From Methanosarcina sp. (GTDB lineage: Archaea; Halobacteriota; Methanosarcinia; Methanosarcinales; Methanosarcinaceae): DNA of 13,072 nt. Under the pieces are notes generated by a model. The model was not told the origin of the DNA. It worked only from the letters and a program-made list of their open reading frames with translations, and did no database searches. This document shows positions 1 through 5,803 of the stretch, one piece after another. Both the position numbers and the translations under genes were made by a program. The stretch's first letter is position 1; the number at the start of each line of letters is the position of its first letter. The stretch spans positions 1-13,072 of the forward strand of contig JAMXLQ010000280.1 of assembly GCA_024280975.1 (NCBI GenBank). The letters are read 5' to 3'.

Positions 1-385
1 AATTTATTTTAAATAAGTTTGGGAATAATTATAGCTTGTAACCCCATAAGAATAAGAGAAAAGATTCAACCCAAAGAGAATAAGAGAACAAACCCAAACA
101 AACGAATCAAAACAAATGGGCAGACCACGGTAGAAAAAACGGATGGATCAACACAATTGGGTAATTGGAAAGTGACTGGTAGGGTATGTGAGTAAAGAAT
201 CGCCTGGAAGACGTTCTAATCCAAAAAATATTGAGAAAATATTTTTGGGTTACTTTATCGGGGATAGGTAACATGAACAAAAAATCTTCCAGATTTTTTC
301 TAAATTTTTCCAAAGTGCTTTTTTAGAGACATTATTGATGAATGGTAGGTATAATTACCTATCATTATTCACCTCATACAATTAA
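1..385. other. AT-rich stretch with no convincing gene
   Basis: I see no gene here. A 68-codon reverse frame (107-313) has no ribosome binding site and a composition unlike its neighbours. A short forward frame (176-271) reads plausibly (GYVSKESPGRRSNPKNIEK) but is fenced by stops on both sides; it may be a relic of something older. The only clear structure is the stem-loop at 341-366, listed separately. Confidence 0.5.
341..366. repeat. 11-bp inverted repeat (stem-loop)
   Basis: The left arm AATGGTAGGTA (341-351) and right arm TACCTATCATT (356-366) pair over 11 positions with one G-T wobble around a TAAT loop. It lies ~50 bases before the first recognisable TPR codons. It could be a terminator-like hairpin, an operator, or the end of a lost mobile element; nothing nearby decides between these. 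Confidence 0.5.
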
Positions 386-415
386 AAACTTTTTATTTTA
401 TCGCGGTTTATTCTA

Positions 416-1053
416 GCTCAGGTCAAACTTGGTAGATATAAAGAGGGACTGAATGAACTTAATGATATTTTAGCAATCTATCCAGATGACTCTGAAATTC
501 AGGAATATAAAAATATATTGCATATACTTGAAGATCAAAGCTTGATTACAGAGCTGAACGAGCTTCCATAAAACTATCCAGATAAGTCTGGTAATCGGAA
601 GCAAGAAAAAAGCAGGCTTATGAACTGGATAGATGCCAAAAAGCACTGGAAACGCTTAACAAAAGTCTTGAGATTAACCCTCAAGATGTGGATATATGGA
701 AATATAGAGGTTCTACACTTTATATACTTGGTGGACATGAGGAAGCATTAGAGGCATTTGAGAAATCTTTGGAAATTAACCCTAAAAATGAAAATGTTTG
801 GAGCTTTAAAGGTTCTACTCTCTATATGCTCGATAAGCCTGAAAAAGCATTAAAAGCATTTGATAAGGCGCTACAAAAGAACCCAAATAAACTTGAAGCC
901 TGGTTCAACAAAGGATCTATTCTCTTTGAACTCGGAAGATACACGCAATCACTTTCTGTAGTAGAAAATGCCCTAAGAATTAACGCTAAAGATGCGCGTG
1001 CTTTGAATCTCAAAAATTCTATTCTTGATAAGCTTGACAAAAACGAGGAATAA
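416..1053 (+). pseudogene. Broken TPR-repeat protein gene
   Basis: This encoded a tetratricopeptide-repeat protein, a helical scaffold for protein-protein contacts with no enzymatic activity of its own. One frame (416-571) reads as TPR (GRYKEGLNELNDILAIYPDD) and stops at TAA 569-571. The TPR pattern resumes in another frame from 595 and runs to the stop at 1051-1053, with repeats containing EEALEAFEKSLEINP, EKALKAFDKALQKNP and TQSLSVVENALRI. The only usual start in the second frame, GTG 688, would cut through a repeat: the codons before it (YELDRCQKALETLNKSLEIN) are also TPR. A gene disabled by a stop and a frameshift is therefore the simplest reading. A 121-residue protein from GTG 688 remains possible, but no good ribosome binding site precedes it. 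Partners are unknown. Confidence 0.55.
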
Positions 1054-1298
1054 GTTACTTGACAATTCCGAATGCTGAAGATTAAAATGATTGACTACTT
1101 GAAGATTGAAAATAAAGGCCTTGTTAAGGCCTCAACTTTTGCGCTGAATCAAACACTAATGGACAAACTTTATCTTTTAAAGGATATCAAGGGAAAATTT
1201 GCTCCTCAGTATTTCAGGACCTAAGTCGGTCTAATCTAGAATAGCAGTTTTTTGTTTCTGGTCTTTTCGTTTTTAATGCAGATTAACTCAAAACAGAA
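1054..1298. other. Spacer between convergent TPR and DUF2795 genes
   Basis: No coding frame is convincing. The stretch holds the GC-rich hairpin at 1116-1132 just after the TPR gene. A small inverted repeat, ACAGA/TCTGT (1293-1306), spans the stop codon of the reverse-strand gene and on that strand is followed by TTTT, so it could end that transcript. Confidence 0.5.
1116..1132 (+). terminator. Hairpin after the TPR gene, possible terminator
   Basis: AGGCCTT and AAGGCCT form a perfect 7-bp stem with a GTT loop, 62 bases after the TPR stop codon and followed by CAACTTTT. The GC content is high for this AT-rich spacer. The terminator role is inferred from position and shape. Confidence 0.4.
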
Positions 1299-1670
1299 TT
1301 ATCTGTGTTGGAGCTTGGCTCTGCATTCGTTAATAACATCGGCAGGGCTGGAGTATTCTTTGTCCGGACAGGCTTCAAGTGCTCTTACTATTACATCGCG
1401 GACCTGAAGATCTTTAGCCTCGTTGACAAGTTCCTGCTTTGTTGCAGGATATTTTCTGTTATGGAAAACGTCCACAGCCTTTTGAAAGCTTTCAAATTCA
1501 TTGATAACATCATCAGCGCTATTGTATTTTCTGTTTGGGATGTTCTCTAGAGCCTGCATCGTGTCGCCGCTGATATTCCACTTTTTAGCTTCATCGATAA
1601 TTTGACTCTTCGTTACAGGATAGTCTACGCTTCCCAAAATGGTCTGAGCTTCATTAGTACTTGCTTGCAT
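1299..1670 (-). CDS. Small protein with two DUF2795-like repeats
   Basis: This is a 123-residue soluble protein with no signal peptide or membrane segment. It is built from two copies of one ~45-residue unit, at about residues 14-58 and 71-115. Each copy has a YP(V/A)TK(S/Q) start, an acidic helix, an ALE..P(N/D)(R/K)(K/E)Y turn and a final S(A/P)(A/D)DVINE helix. I match this to the DUF2795 family, small archaeal and bacterial proteins of unknown function; no activity can be assigned. The ATG at 1668-1670 is supported by a strong ribosome binding site, GGGGGAG, seven bases upstream (1678-1684 on the plus strand). An AT-rich TATA-like block near 1830-1838 could be its promoter. It converges with the TPR relic, and no neighbour suggests a partner. 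Confidence 0.85.
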   Translation of the reverse strand: MQASTNEAQTILGSVDYPVTKSQIIDEAKKWNISGDTMQALENIPNRKYNSADDVINEFESFQKAVDVFHNRKYPATKQELVNEAKDLQVRDVIVRALEACPDKEYSSPADVINECRAKLQHR

Positions 1671-2080
1671 TACTTTTCTCCCCCATCTCTGGTTTATTTA
1701 TTTATCCTGAAGTTCCTTAATGGCATCAGGTGATTGTTTACTTCGTGATTCATAAGTTAATTTACGGATTCAAGTTCTCGTGGTTTCCCCAATTCCGTTA
1801 TCTGCTTTTAATTGATATTACTATAATATAATATAAAAAGAATTCAAATCAAATGTTTGTTAAAAGAGGATTGTTCAGGTAGCAGTTCGTCATTATTATT
1901 TATATCGAAAGTAGAACGAACAAAGGCAATGAGAAAATTTAATTTTCACACAATTTTCAAAAACTTAATGCTTACTCCTTTCAGCATGAAGCTTGAAGAT
2001 AACAGTATAACATTGTGGTGCGCAAAGTTATTTAACTTTAAAATAATAAATTTTATAAAAACAAAATTATAGAGGAGAAT
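1671..2080. other. AT-rich intergenic stretch with divergent promoter-like sequences
   Basis: Apart from the possible coding scrap at 1698-1792, no gene is supported. A 71-codon forward frame beginning with TTG at 1857 lacks a ribosome binding site and resembles no family I know. TATA-like runs occur near 1830-1838 (suited to the reverse-strand DUF2795 gene) and at 2051-2060, TTTTATAAAA (suited to the small ORF at 2081). Confidence 0.4.
1698..1792 (-). pseudogene. Possible decayed coding fragment upstream of the DUF2795 gene
   Basis: On the reverse strand, a short frame ending at TAA (1698-1700) reads TYESRSKQSPDAIKELQDK, which looks protein-like. Just upstream a second frame reads MGKPRELES from a TTG at 1790-1792. 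A single-base frameshift would join them into about 30 codons. The fragment ends 27 bases before the DUF2795 start codon, so it may be what remains of an operon partner. It is too short to be sure. Confidence 0.2.
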
Positions 2081-2200
2081 ATGGTAGATAATTCTTTCTC
2101 ATTGCTTCAAACGAATCCGCAATATATGGTCCTTATTTTTATTCTTGTACTATGGGAGCGCAGAGGGTCACGAATACCCCATTCTTTAGATTGGGGATGA
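2081..2200 (+). CDS. Short ORF, 39 residues, hydrophobic centre; probably a truncated gene
   Basis: I do not recognise this gene. It has the best start signal in the region: GAGGAG at 2072-2077, three bases before ATG 2081, with a TATA-like TTTTATAAAA at 2051-2060. The first ~25 residues (MVDNSFSLLQTNPQYMVL then IFILVLW) contain a hydrophobic run that could be part of a membrane segment. The last ~12 codons read through the right-end hairpin of an IS200/IS605-type relic. The natural reading is a gene whose 3' part was replaced when the element inserted or decayed. A functional micropeptide is possible but less likely. Confidence 0.35.
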   Translation: MVDNSFSLLQTNPQYMVLIFILVLWERRGSRIPHSLDWG

Positions 2201-2205
2201 AGTGA
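2154..2205 (+). mobile_element. Right-end relic of an IS605/TnpB-type element (omega-RNA-like hairpin)
   Basis: The sequence GCAGAGGGTCACGAATA, followed by the hairpin CCCCATTC-TTTA-GATTGGGG (2177-2196) and GATGAAGTGAA, has the layout of the 3' end of IS605-family elements that carry tnpB, where the right end also encodes the scaffold of the TnpB guide RNA. The stem has a single T-T mismatch, which suggests early decay. No tnpB coding sequence lies upstream, so only the end survives. The match rests on recall of such ends, not on a search. Confidence 0.55.
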
Positions 2206-2274
2206 ACCCCCGCCTCCTCGTTTTTCACTTTAAATCTCTAAATCCTTACTTTTTTGTAAAATGAGCTTTTTTTT

Positions 2275-2315
2275 GGCACCATAGCCACAGATGGTGCCAG
2301 CCATCTATGGCTATG
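2275..2315. repeat. Left-end-type hairpins of an IS200/IS605 element
   Basis: Two overlapping inverted repeats can form. GGCACCAT (2275-2282) pairs perfectly with ATGGTGCC (2291-2298). Alternatively 2280-2294 pairs with 2301-2315 at 14 of 15 positions around a 6-base loop. Sub-terminal imperfect hairpins of this kind are what the HUH transposase TnpA recognises at the ends of IS200/IS605 elements. A tnpA start follows 12 bases later, which supports the reading. Confidence 0.6.
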
Positions 2316-2326
2316 ATGTGATACTA

Positions 2327-2392
2327 GTGGAATTACACAGTTTTAGCCATGGCTATGGTCAGATTACCTACCACATCGTGTTGGTGCCTAAG
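2327..2392 (+). pseudogene. tnpA: Truncated IS200/IS605 transposase, N-terminus only
   Basis: TnpA is the single-strand-specific HUH/Y1 transposase of the IS200/IS605 family. From GTG 2327 the frame reads VELHSFSHGYGQITYHIVLV then PK, matching the usual start of these proteins (an HGYGQITYHIV.VPK stretch forming the first strand). After ~22 codons the similarity stops, and the frame runs on through unrelated sequence to a TAA at 2444-2446. The HUH motif and catalytic tyrosine are absent, so it cannot be active. The hairpins just upstream are the matching left end. Confidence 0.6.
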
Positions 2393-2511
2393 AAAAGCCT
2401 GATGGATCTAAGTACTGGATTCCAGAGGAAGATGCAATTAGAGTAAAAGATGAGCTTGAAAAGAACGAGAGTATTTTTTCTGCACATATTGAACATATAT
2501 ATGGTCAGTAG
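2392..2511 (+). pseudogene. Orphan C-terminal coding fragment
   Basis: An open frame without a start codon reads [20 protein letters not shown], then continues 17 residues to a TAG at 2509-2511. The charged, helix-like composition looks coding, but I do not recognise the family. It abuts the tnpA fragment in a different frame, so it may be the tail of a gene interrupted or deleted by the element. Whether it belongs with the small ORF at 2081 cannot be told. Confidence 0.3.
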
Positions 2512-2665
2512 TTTGTCTTCTACATTTGAGAAATAACTTGAGATCTAGCTTTTACTTCCCTAAATTCTTTCCAAAATTACTGTCCTTCATCTCCTATTTT
2601 TAAATATTCTCCCTTTTCTCTTTATCCAGATTCTTCACTTTTAATTGGCCTGTATACGGGCAAAG

Positions 2666-2673
2666 CTTTAAAT
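2666..2673 (+). promoter_or_regulatory. TATA box for the L15e-led operon
   Basis: CTTTAAAT follows a purine-rich BRE-like GCAAAG. A start about 25 bases downstream (near 2695) would give a leader of roughly 85-90 bases, containing the hairpin at 2706-2720. This is the best promoter candidate in the 250 bases before the first gene. Confidence 0.45.
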
Positions 2674-2705
2674 CAGATGATTCAGTTTATCGCATGTTTC
2701 ATTTT

Positions 2706-2720
2706 CGGGATTAGATCCCG
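2706..2720 (+). promoter_or_regulatory. Leader hairpin ahead of rpl15e
   Basis: CGGGAT-TAG-ATCCCG is a perfect 6-bp stem with a 3-base loop, inside the predicted leader and 62 bases before the L15e start codon. It may be a folded leader element or a processing signal; no T-run follows, so it is not an obvious terminator. Confidence 0.35.
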
Positions 2721-2782
2721 TTGGAATGTGGTCCTGCAGGCAGGGCTGAACCGTGAAACAAAAGTGAAACTTGGTGTTTAAA

Positions 2783-3373
2783 TTGGTAAAATCTTATTAC
2801 ACATACGTACGTGATGCATGGAAAAACCCTGATGAAACTTACGTGAATGAACTTCGCTGGGAGCGTATGCAGGTCTGGAGAAAGCAGGGATCTGTGACCA
2901 GGATTGAAAGGCCTACTAGAATCGACAGGGCACGTTCCCTTGGATACAAAGCTAAGCAGGGCATTGTCGTCGCCAGAGTAAAAGTACGCCGCGGAGGGCT
3001 TGGTAAAACAAGGTTCAACCGTGGAAGAAGGACCCAGAAAATGGGAGTAAACAAGATCACAGGCGGCATGAGCATTCAGAGAATTGCCGAAGCCCGTGCA
3101 GACCGCAAATACCCGAATCTTGAAGTCCTTAACTCATACTGGGTAGGGGAGGATGGAAAGAACAAGTGGTTTGAAGTCATTCTTGTAGACCCCCACCACC
3201 CTGTAATAAAGAGCGACAAGAGTCTCAATTGGATATGCGACCCGTCCATCAGGGACAGAGCCGCAAGGGGTAAGACCAGTGCCGGCCGGAAGGGCAGAGG
3301 CATGTCTACACGCGGAAAAGGTACTGAAAAGACCAGGCCGAGTATCCGTGCACACAAGAGTCGAGGCAAGTGA
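2783..3373 (+). CDS. rpl15e: 50S ribosomal protein L15e
   Basis: L15e is a basic protein of the large ribosomal subunit shared by archaea and eukaryotes; it binds 23S rRNA. The 196-residue product carries characteristic blocks: [71 protein letters not shown], and the basic C-terminus [20 protein letters not shown]. Length matches the family. The start is uncertain: TTG 2783 gives [11 protein letters not shown], the usual N-terminus, with a weak GGTG six bases upstream. TTG 2771 or GTG 2774 would add three or four residues. All candidates are non-ATG. It is the first gene of the first superoperon block, and its TGA overlaps the GTG of the next gene. Confidence 0.95.
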   Translation: MVKSYYTYVRDAWKNPDETYVNELRWERMQVWRKQGSVTRIERPTRIDRARSLGYKAKQGIVVARVKVRRGGLGKTRFNRGRRTQKMGVNKITGGMSIQRIAEARADRKYPNLEVLNSYWVGEDGKNKWFEVILVDPHHPVIKSDKSLNWICDPSIRDRAARGKTSAGRKGRGMSTRGKGTEKTRPSIRAHKSRGK

Positions 3374-3813
3374 TTCATCACATAATACTGCGTGTGATCG
3401 CCCACGCAACCGAAGACATATCCAGAGTCCGTGCGGCTCTGGATTTTTTTTTATCCGGTGCCGGCATCCGGGAAGAGAGCAAATTGATTGAAGAGCTCCG
3501 GGCTGAAGGGCACCATGGAAATCCCATTACCATTCTGAGCATACAGCTTAAAAGAAAGGCAGACTGTCTGAATTTTGCCCGCTTTGTCCGGGAAAGGTTT
3601 TCCGAAGAAGATGTAGCAAGGCTCAGGGAAGAAATGCCTGAGAAGCTGGACGATGATCAGGTCTTCCATCTCCGCTTTGACAAGCAGGCTGCATACCTGC
3701 AACAGGTGAAGCTGACTAATTCCTCGGATGCGATCACTGCAAAAGTCAAGATCGAGACCTATCCGAAGAACCGGGAAAAAGCCGGAGCTATAGTGGAGGA
3801 GTTGTTTGGGTAA
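3370..3813 (+). CDS. COG1325-type RNA-binding protein, exosome/RNase P-linked
   Basis: A 147-residue protein of the family known as COG1325 (RNA_binding/DUF54), long predicted as an RNA-binding component tied to the archaeal exosome because of its place in this operon. The fold is an alpha/beta domain related to ribosomal L5-type folds. Visible blocks are the [15 protein letters not shown] start, the G(H)HGNPITIL strand, [13 protein letters not shown] and the C-terminal [13 protein letters not shown]. The family makes RNA contact likely, but no catalytic residue is expected. It starts with GTG 3370, overlapping the L15e stop by four bases (GTGA), with GAGG just upstream, so translation is probably coupled. 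Its end overlaps rpp30 by eight bases. Confidence 0.85.
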   Translation: MIHHIILRVIAHATEDISRVRAALDFFLSGAGIREESKLIEELRAEGHHGNPITILSIQLKRKADCLNFARFVRERFSEEDVARLREEMPEKLDDDQVFHLRFDKQAAYLQQVKLTNSSDAITAKVKIETYPKNREKAGAIVEELFG

Positions 3814-4525
3814 ACCGAAGTTCTACGATTTTTGTGTTCATGCGGTGCCTGATGGGGAGAATTCGGTTGAGCAACTTGCTGCCCTTGCCAGACATTTAGG
3901 GTATAGCGGAATTGCACTTGCAAATCACTCTGATAAACTTCCTCAATCACGATCTATGTTACCCTCTACTCGCGAATTTGAGGTTTTCAACGGAATCGAG
4001 CTTGTAGAGGAAAATCCCTCAAAACTTCATGGCCTTATCGGAAAATTCCGAAAGTCGGTAGATGTCCTGATAGTGCACGGAGGTTCGGAAACCATCAATA
4101 GGGCTGCACTAGAAAATCCAAGGGTAGATATCCTGAACCATCCAGCTTTTGATAAGAGCAGCGGGTTAAATCAGGTGCTTGCAAAAGCCGCAGCTGAAAA
4201 CGACGTTTCAATCGGCCTGACATTAAGGTCCTTCCTTCATTCAAGAGGTCCAAGGCGTGTTCGTCTGTTGTCTGACCTCAGAGCAAACCTTGATCTTGCC
4301 AGGAAGTACGACGTTTCCCTTGTCCTTTCAAGCGGGGCAATGTCGTGTTTTGATCTTCGGTCTCCGATGGAGACCTTAGCCCTGGCTGAAGTTTGCGGGT
4401 TTGAGGAAAATGAAGCCCTTGAAGCCATGACTATTGAGCCCCAAAGAATAATCTTTAGGAATCGTCCTGGTCTCGGGCATATCAGGGAAGGTGTCGAGGT
4501 GCTTGAGGAGGGAGATTACTTTTGA
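3806..4525 (+). CDS. rnp3: Ribonuclease P protein component 3 (Rpp30)
   Basis: Rpp30 is one of the archaeal RNase P proteins. It pairs with Pop5 and helps the RNase P RNA remove 5' leaders from pre-tRNAs. The 239-residue product has the expected single TIM-barrel/PHP-like domain: FYDFCVHAVPDG at residues 6-17, GYSGIALANHSD near 33-44, VDILNHPAFD near 109-118, and LVLSSGAMS.FDLRSP near 172-188. Length is typical. It starts with TTG 3806 inside the previous gene, preceded by GTGGAGGAG, and ends with a TGA that overlaps the TTG of pop5. The rpp30-pop5 pairing agrees with their physical partnership. Confidence 0.93.
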   Translation: MGKPKFYDFCVHAVPDGENSVEQLAALARHLGYSGIALANHSDKLPQSRSMLPSTREFEVFNGIELVEENPSKLHGLIGKFRKSVDVLIVHGGSETINRAALENPRVDILNHPAFDKSSGLNQVLAKAAAENDVSIGLTLRSFLHSRGPRRVRLLSDLRANLDLARKYDVSLVLSSGAMSCFDLRSPMETLALAEVCGFEENEALEAMTIEPQRIIFRNRPGLGHIREGVEVLEEGDYF

Positions 4526-4905
4526 AACGTTTGCTACCTTCACTTCGTGCGAAAAAACGTTATCTGGCCTTTGAGCTGATTTCCGAGGCGCCAGTCAGCA
4601 GGAATGATCTGGTCAAAGAGATCATGTTCTCTGCTTCCTCGTTGCTTGGAGATGTTGTTACTAGTAAATGTGATATTAAGGTGCTTGGGTTCGAAGACTG
4701 GAAAGGTATTATCCAGTGTTCTCATACGAAAGTAAAAGAAACGAGAGCTTCCCTAGCAACCCTCACAAGGGTTAACGGAAAAAAGGCGACTTTGCACGTA
4801 CTTGGAACTTCAGGCACGGTTAAAAGGGCAACCGAGAAATTTCTTCAGAACCATACGGTTTTTGAGCCCGAAATTAAGACAAAATTCAAGACTGCTGAAG
4901 AATAA
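4522..4905 (+). CDS. rnp2: Ribonuclease P protein component 2 (Pop5)
   Basis: Pop5 is the archaeal RNase P protein that forms a heterotetramer with Rpp30 and stimulates cleavage by the RNA subunit. The 127-residue product has the Rpp14/Pop5 fold: RYLAFELIS (residues 13-21), SASSLLGDVVTSK (37-49), a KVLGFEDWKGIIQCSH strand (53-68), and the hallmark V(K)ETRASLATLTRVNGK (71-87) followed by the TSGTVKRA helix. It starts with TTG 4522, overlapping rpp30 by four bases, with GAGGAGGGA about eight bases upstream. It is the last gene of block 1, followed by ~900 gene-free bases. Confidence 0.92.
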   Translation: MKRLLPSLRAKKRYLAFELISEAPVSRNDLVKEIMFSASSLLGDVVTSKCDIKVLGFEDWKGIIQCSHTKVKETRASLATLTRVNGKKATLHVLGTSGTVKRATEKFLQNHTVFEPEIKTKFKTAEE

Positions 4906-4917
4906 TAAGTTGGAAGA

Positions 4918-4953
4918 TTCAGGAAAGTTAGGTTAGCGGATTTTAGGAAAGCT
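4918..4953 (+). repeat. Short duplicated intergenic element, copy 1
   Basis: It begins TTCAGGAAAGTTA and ends GGATTTTAGGAAAGCT. The same two blocks, in the same order, occur at 8121-8153 with a few changes and a slightly shorter middle. Each copy sits a few tens of bases after a stop codon, here after pop5. Confidence 0.4.
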
Positions 4954-5062
4954 AATATCTGGATCCAGAGATGTCAAATTATGAAGGTTCGGGAGAGTTA
5001 AAGTGAGCAGTTTTTCCGGTTACTGGCCTTTGCACCAGGGTTGAAAATCTTTAGTCTTAGGT

Positions 5063-5109
5063 CTATCAGGAATTATTTAATAAACTATCAGGATGCTGTT
5101 TAATATATA
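5063..5109 (+). promoter_or_regulatory. Direct repeat plus TATA-like block, candidate promoter
   Basis: CTATCAGGA occurs twice, 22 bases apart start to start (5063 and 5085), on either side of TTATTTAATAAA. A TATA-like TTAATATATA follows at 5100-5109. The 22-base period puts both copies on the same DNA face, as expected for a regulator site. If this is a promoter, the psmA transcript would have a leader of over 650 bases or would begin with a small RNA. This is an inference from layout. Confidence 0.25.
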
Positions 5110-5772
5110 CTATAATGAATGAGTATATTAGTGTAACAAAGTATAATATTGATTGGCAAAGCTGATTGACAGGAATATAACTTGTCCAGAAGTTAAACTT
5201 AGACAGTTACGGGTCTAATCGGAAAACAAATCAAAATCCTGATGGGGCAAAGCAGTAGAAACTAAAATCTCTGTATAAAGACCTCAAAATCCGGCTTTAA
5301 GCACCGGAAAACTCCGGGCCTCACAAGCATTATAACTGAGTAAATACACTTTATTAACGGACTTAGTTAACATTGGAACTGGACCTTAAAAACCATTAAA
5401 AAGGTTCCTCAAGTGCGTGAGTCCAGATCCTGGAAAACGCGCTTTGAAGGGTAAAAGTGCCTTTGGATTCCCCGTAACTGGGTATTTTCCGTAGGTTTTG
5501 TCCGAAAAAAATCTCTCCGGATTTAAAGTCCCGAATGAAATGTTAAAAACTCTAATAAGGTAGAAATACGTTATAGGGAATCAAAAGTCGGTTTCCTAAC
5601 CTGAATGCTGGGTCGGGGACTTTAAGCTCCTGAATTTTCGGAATATCCGCGCAGCAGTTCATGATCACTGACCAAAGCCTTTTTGGGGAAGGCGGTGATT
5701 TAGCTGACGAGCATGCGGAAAGAGAACCTTAAAGGAAGAAAGACCGGTTTCTTGCCGGGAAGATTAAATCAG

Positions 5773-5780
5773 TATAAAAT
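5773..5780 (+). promoter_or_regulatory. TATA box close to psmA
   Basis: TATAAAAT lies 24 bases before the psmA ATG. A start ~25 bases downstream would make an almost leaderless mRNA, yet a ribosome binding site (GGGAG, 5790-5794) lies in between. Either the box is fortuitous or psmA has both a leaderless and a leadered transcript. Confidence 0.3.
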
Positions 5781-5803
5781 ACAAATTAAGGGAGATACGG
5801 AAT

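Larger units (their letters stand above)
2206..2770. other. Intergenic stretch with IS debris and the L15e promoter
   Basis: No intact gene lies here. It contains the left-end hairpin and tnpA fragment (2275-2392), an orphan coding tail (2392-2511), then a pyrimidine-rich featureless stretch (about 2515-2640), and finally the promoter and leader of the superoperon. Confidence 0.6.
4906..5803. other. Long gene-free stretch between pop5 and psmA
   Basis: About 900 bases without a believable coding frame on either strand, unusual inside an otherwise tightly packed operon. It holds a 36-base element repeated later after rrp4 (4918-4953), a 12-bp palindrome TCTGGATCCAGA (4958-4969), a 9-bp direct repeat CTATCAGGA (5063-5071, 5085-5093) flanking an AT-rich block, a TATA-like TTAATATATA (5100-5109), a small hairpin CCGGA-AAAC-TCCGG (5304-5317), and two long-range complementarities (5461-5472 with 5576-5587; 5523-5532 with 5616-5625). 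A TATAAAAT precedes psmA. It may be a long leader, one or more small RNAs, or decayed sequence; I could not match tRNA, RNase P RNA or a box C/D RNA. Confidence 0.5.

Noticed and set aside
107..313. 68-codon reverse frame at the left edge
   Set aside because: No ribosome binding site, Phe/Ser/Pro-rich composition expected from AT-rich noncoding DNA.
1857..2072. 71-codon forward frame starting with TTG
   Set aside because: No ribosome binding site, no family resemblance, and AT-rich composition typical of spacers.
5641..5720. Possible box C/D guide RNA (ATGATCA, GTGATTT and two CTGA motifs)
   Set aside because: The C-like boxes deviate from RTGATGA and the spacing leaves no room for guide sequences between C and D boxes.
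4906..5803. RNase P RNA or a tRNA in the gene-free gap, suggested by the neighbouring RNase P protein genes
   Set aside because: I could not find the conserved RNase P RNA core motifs or a tRNA cloverleaf. A covariance search would be decisive.
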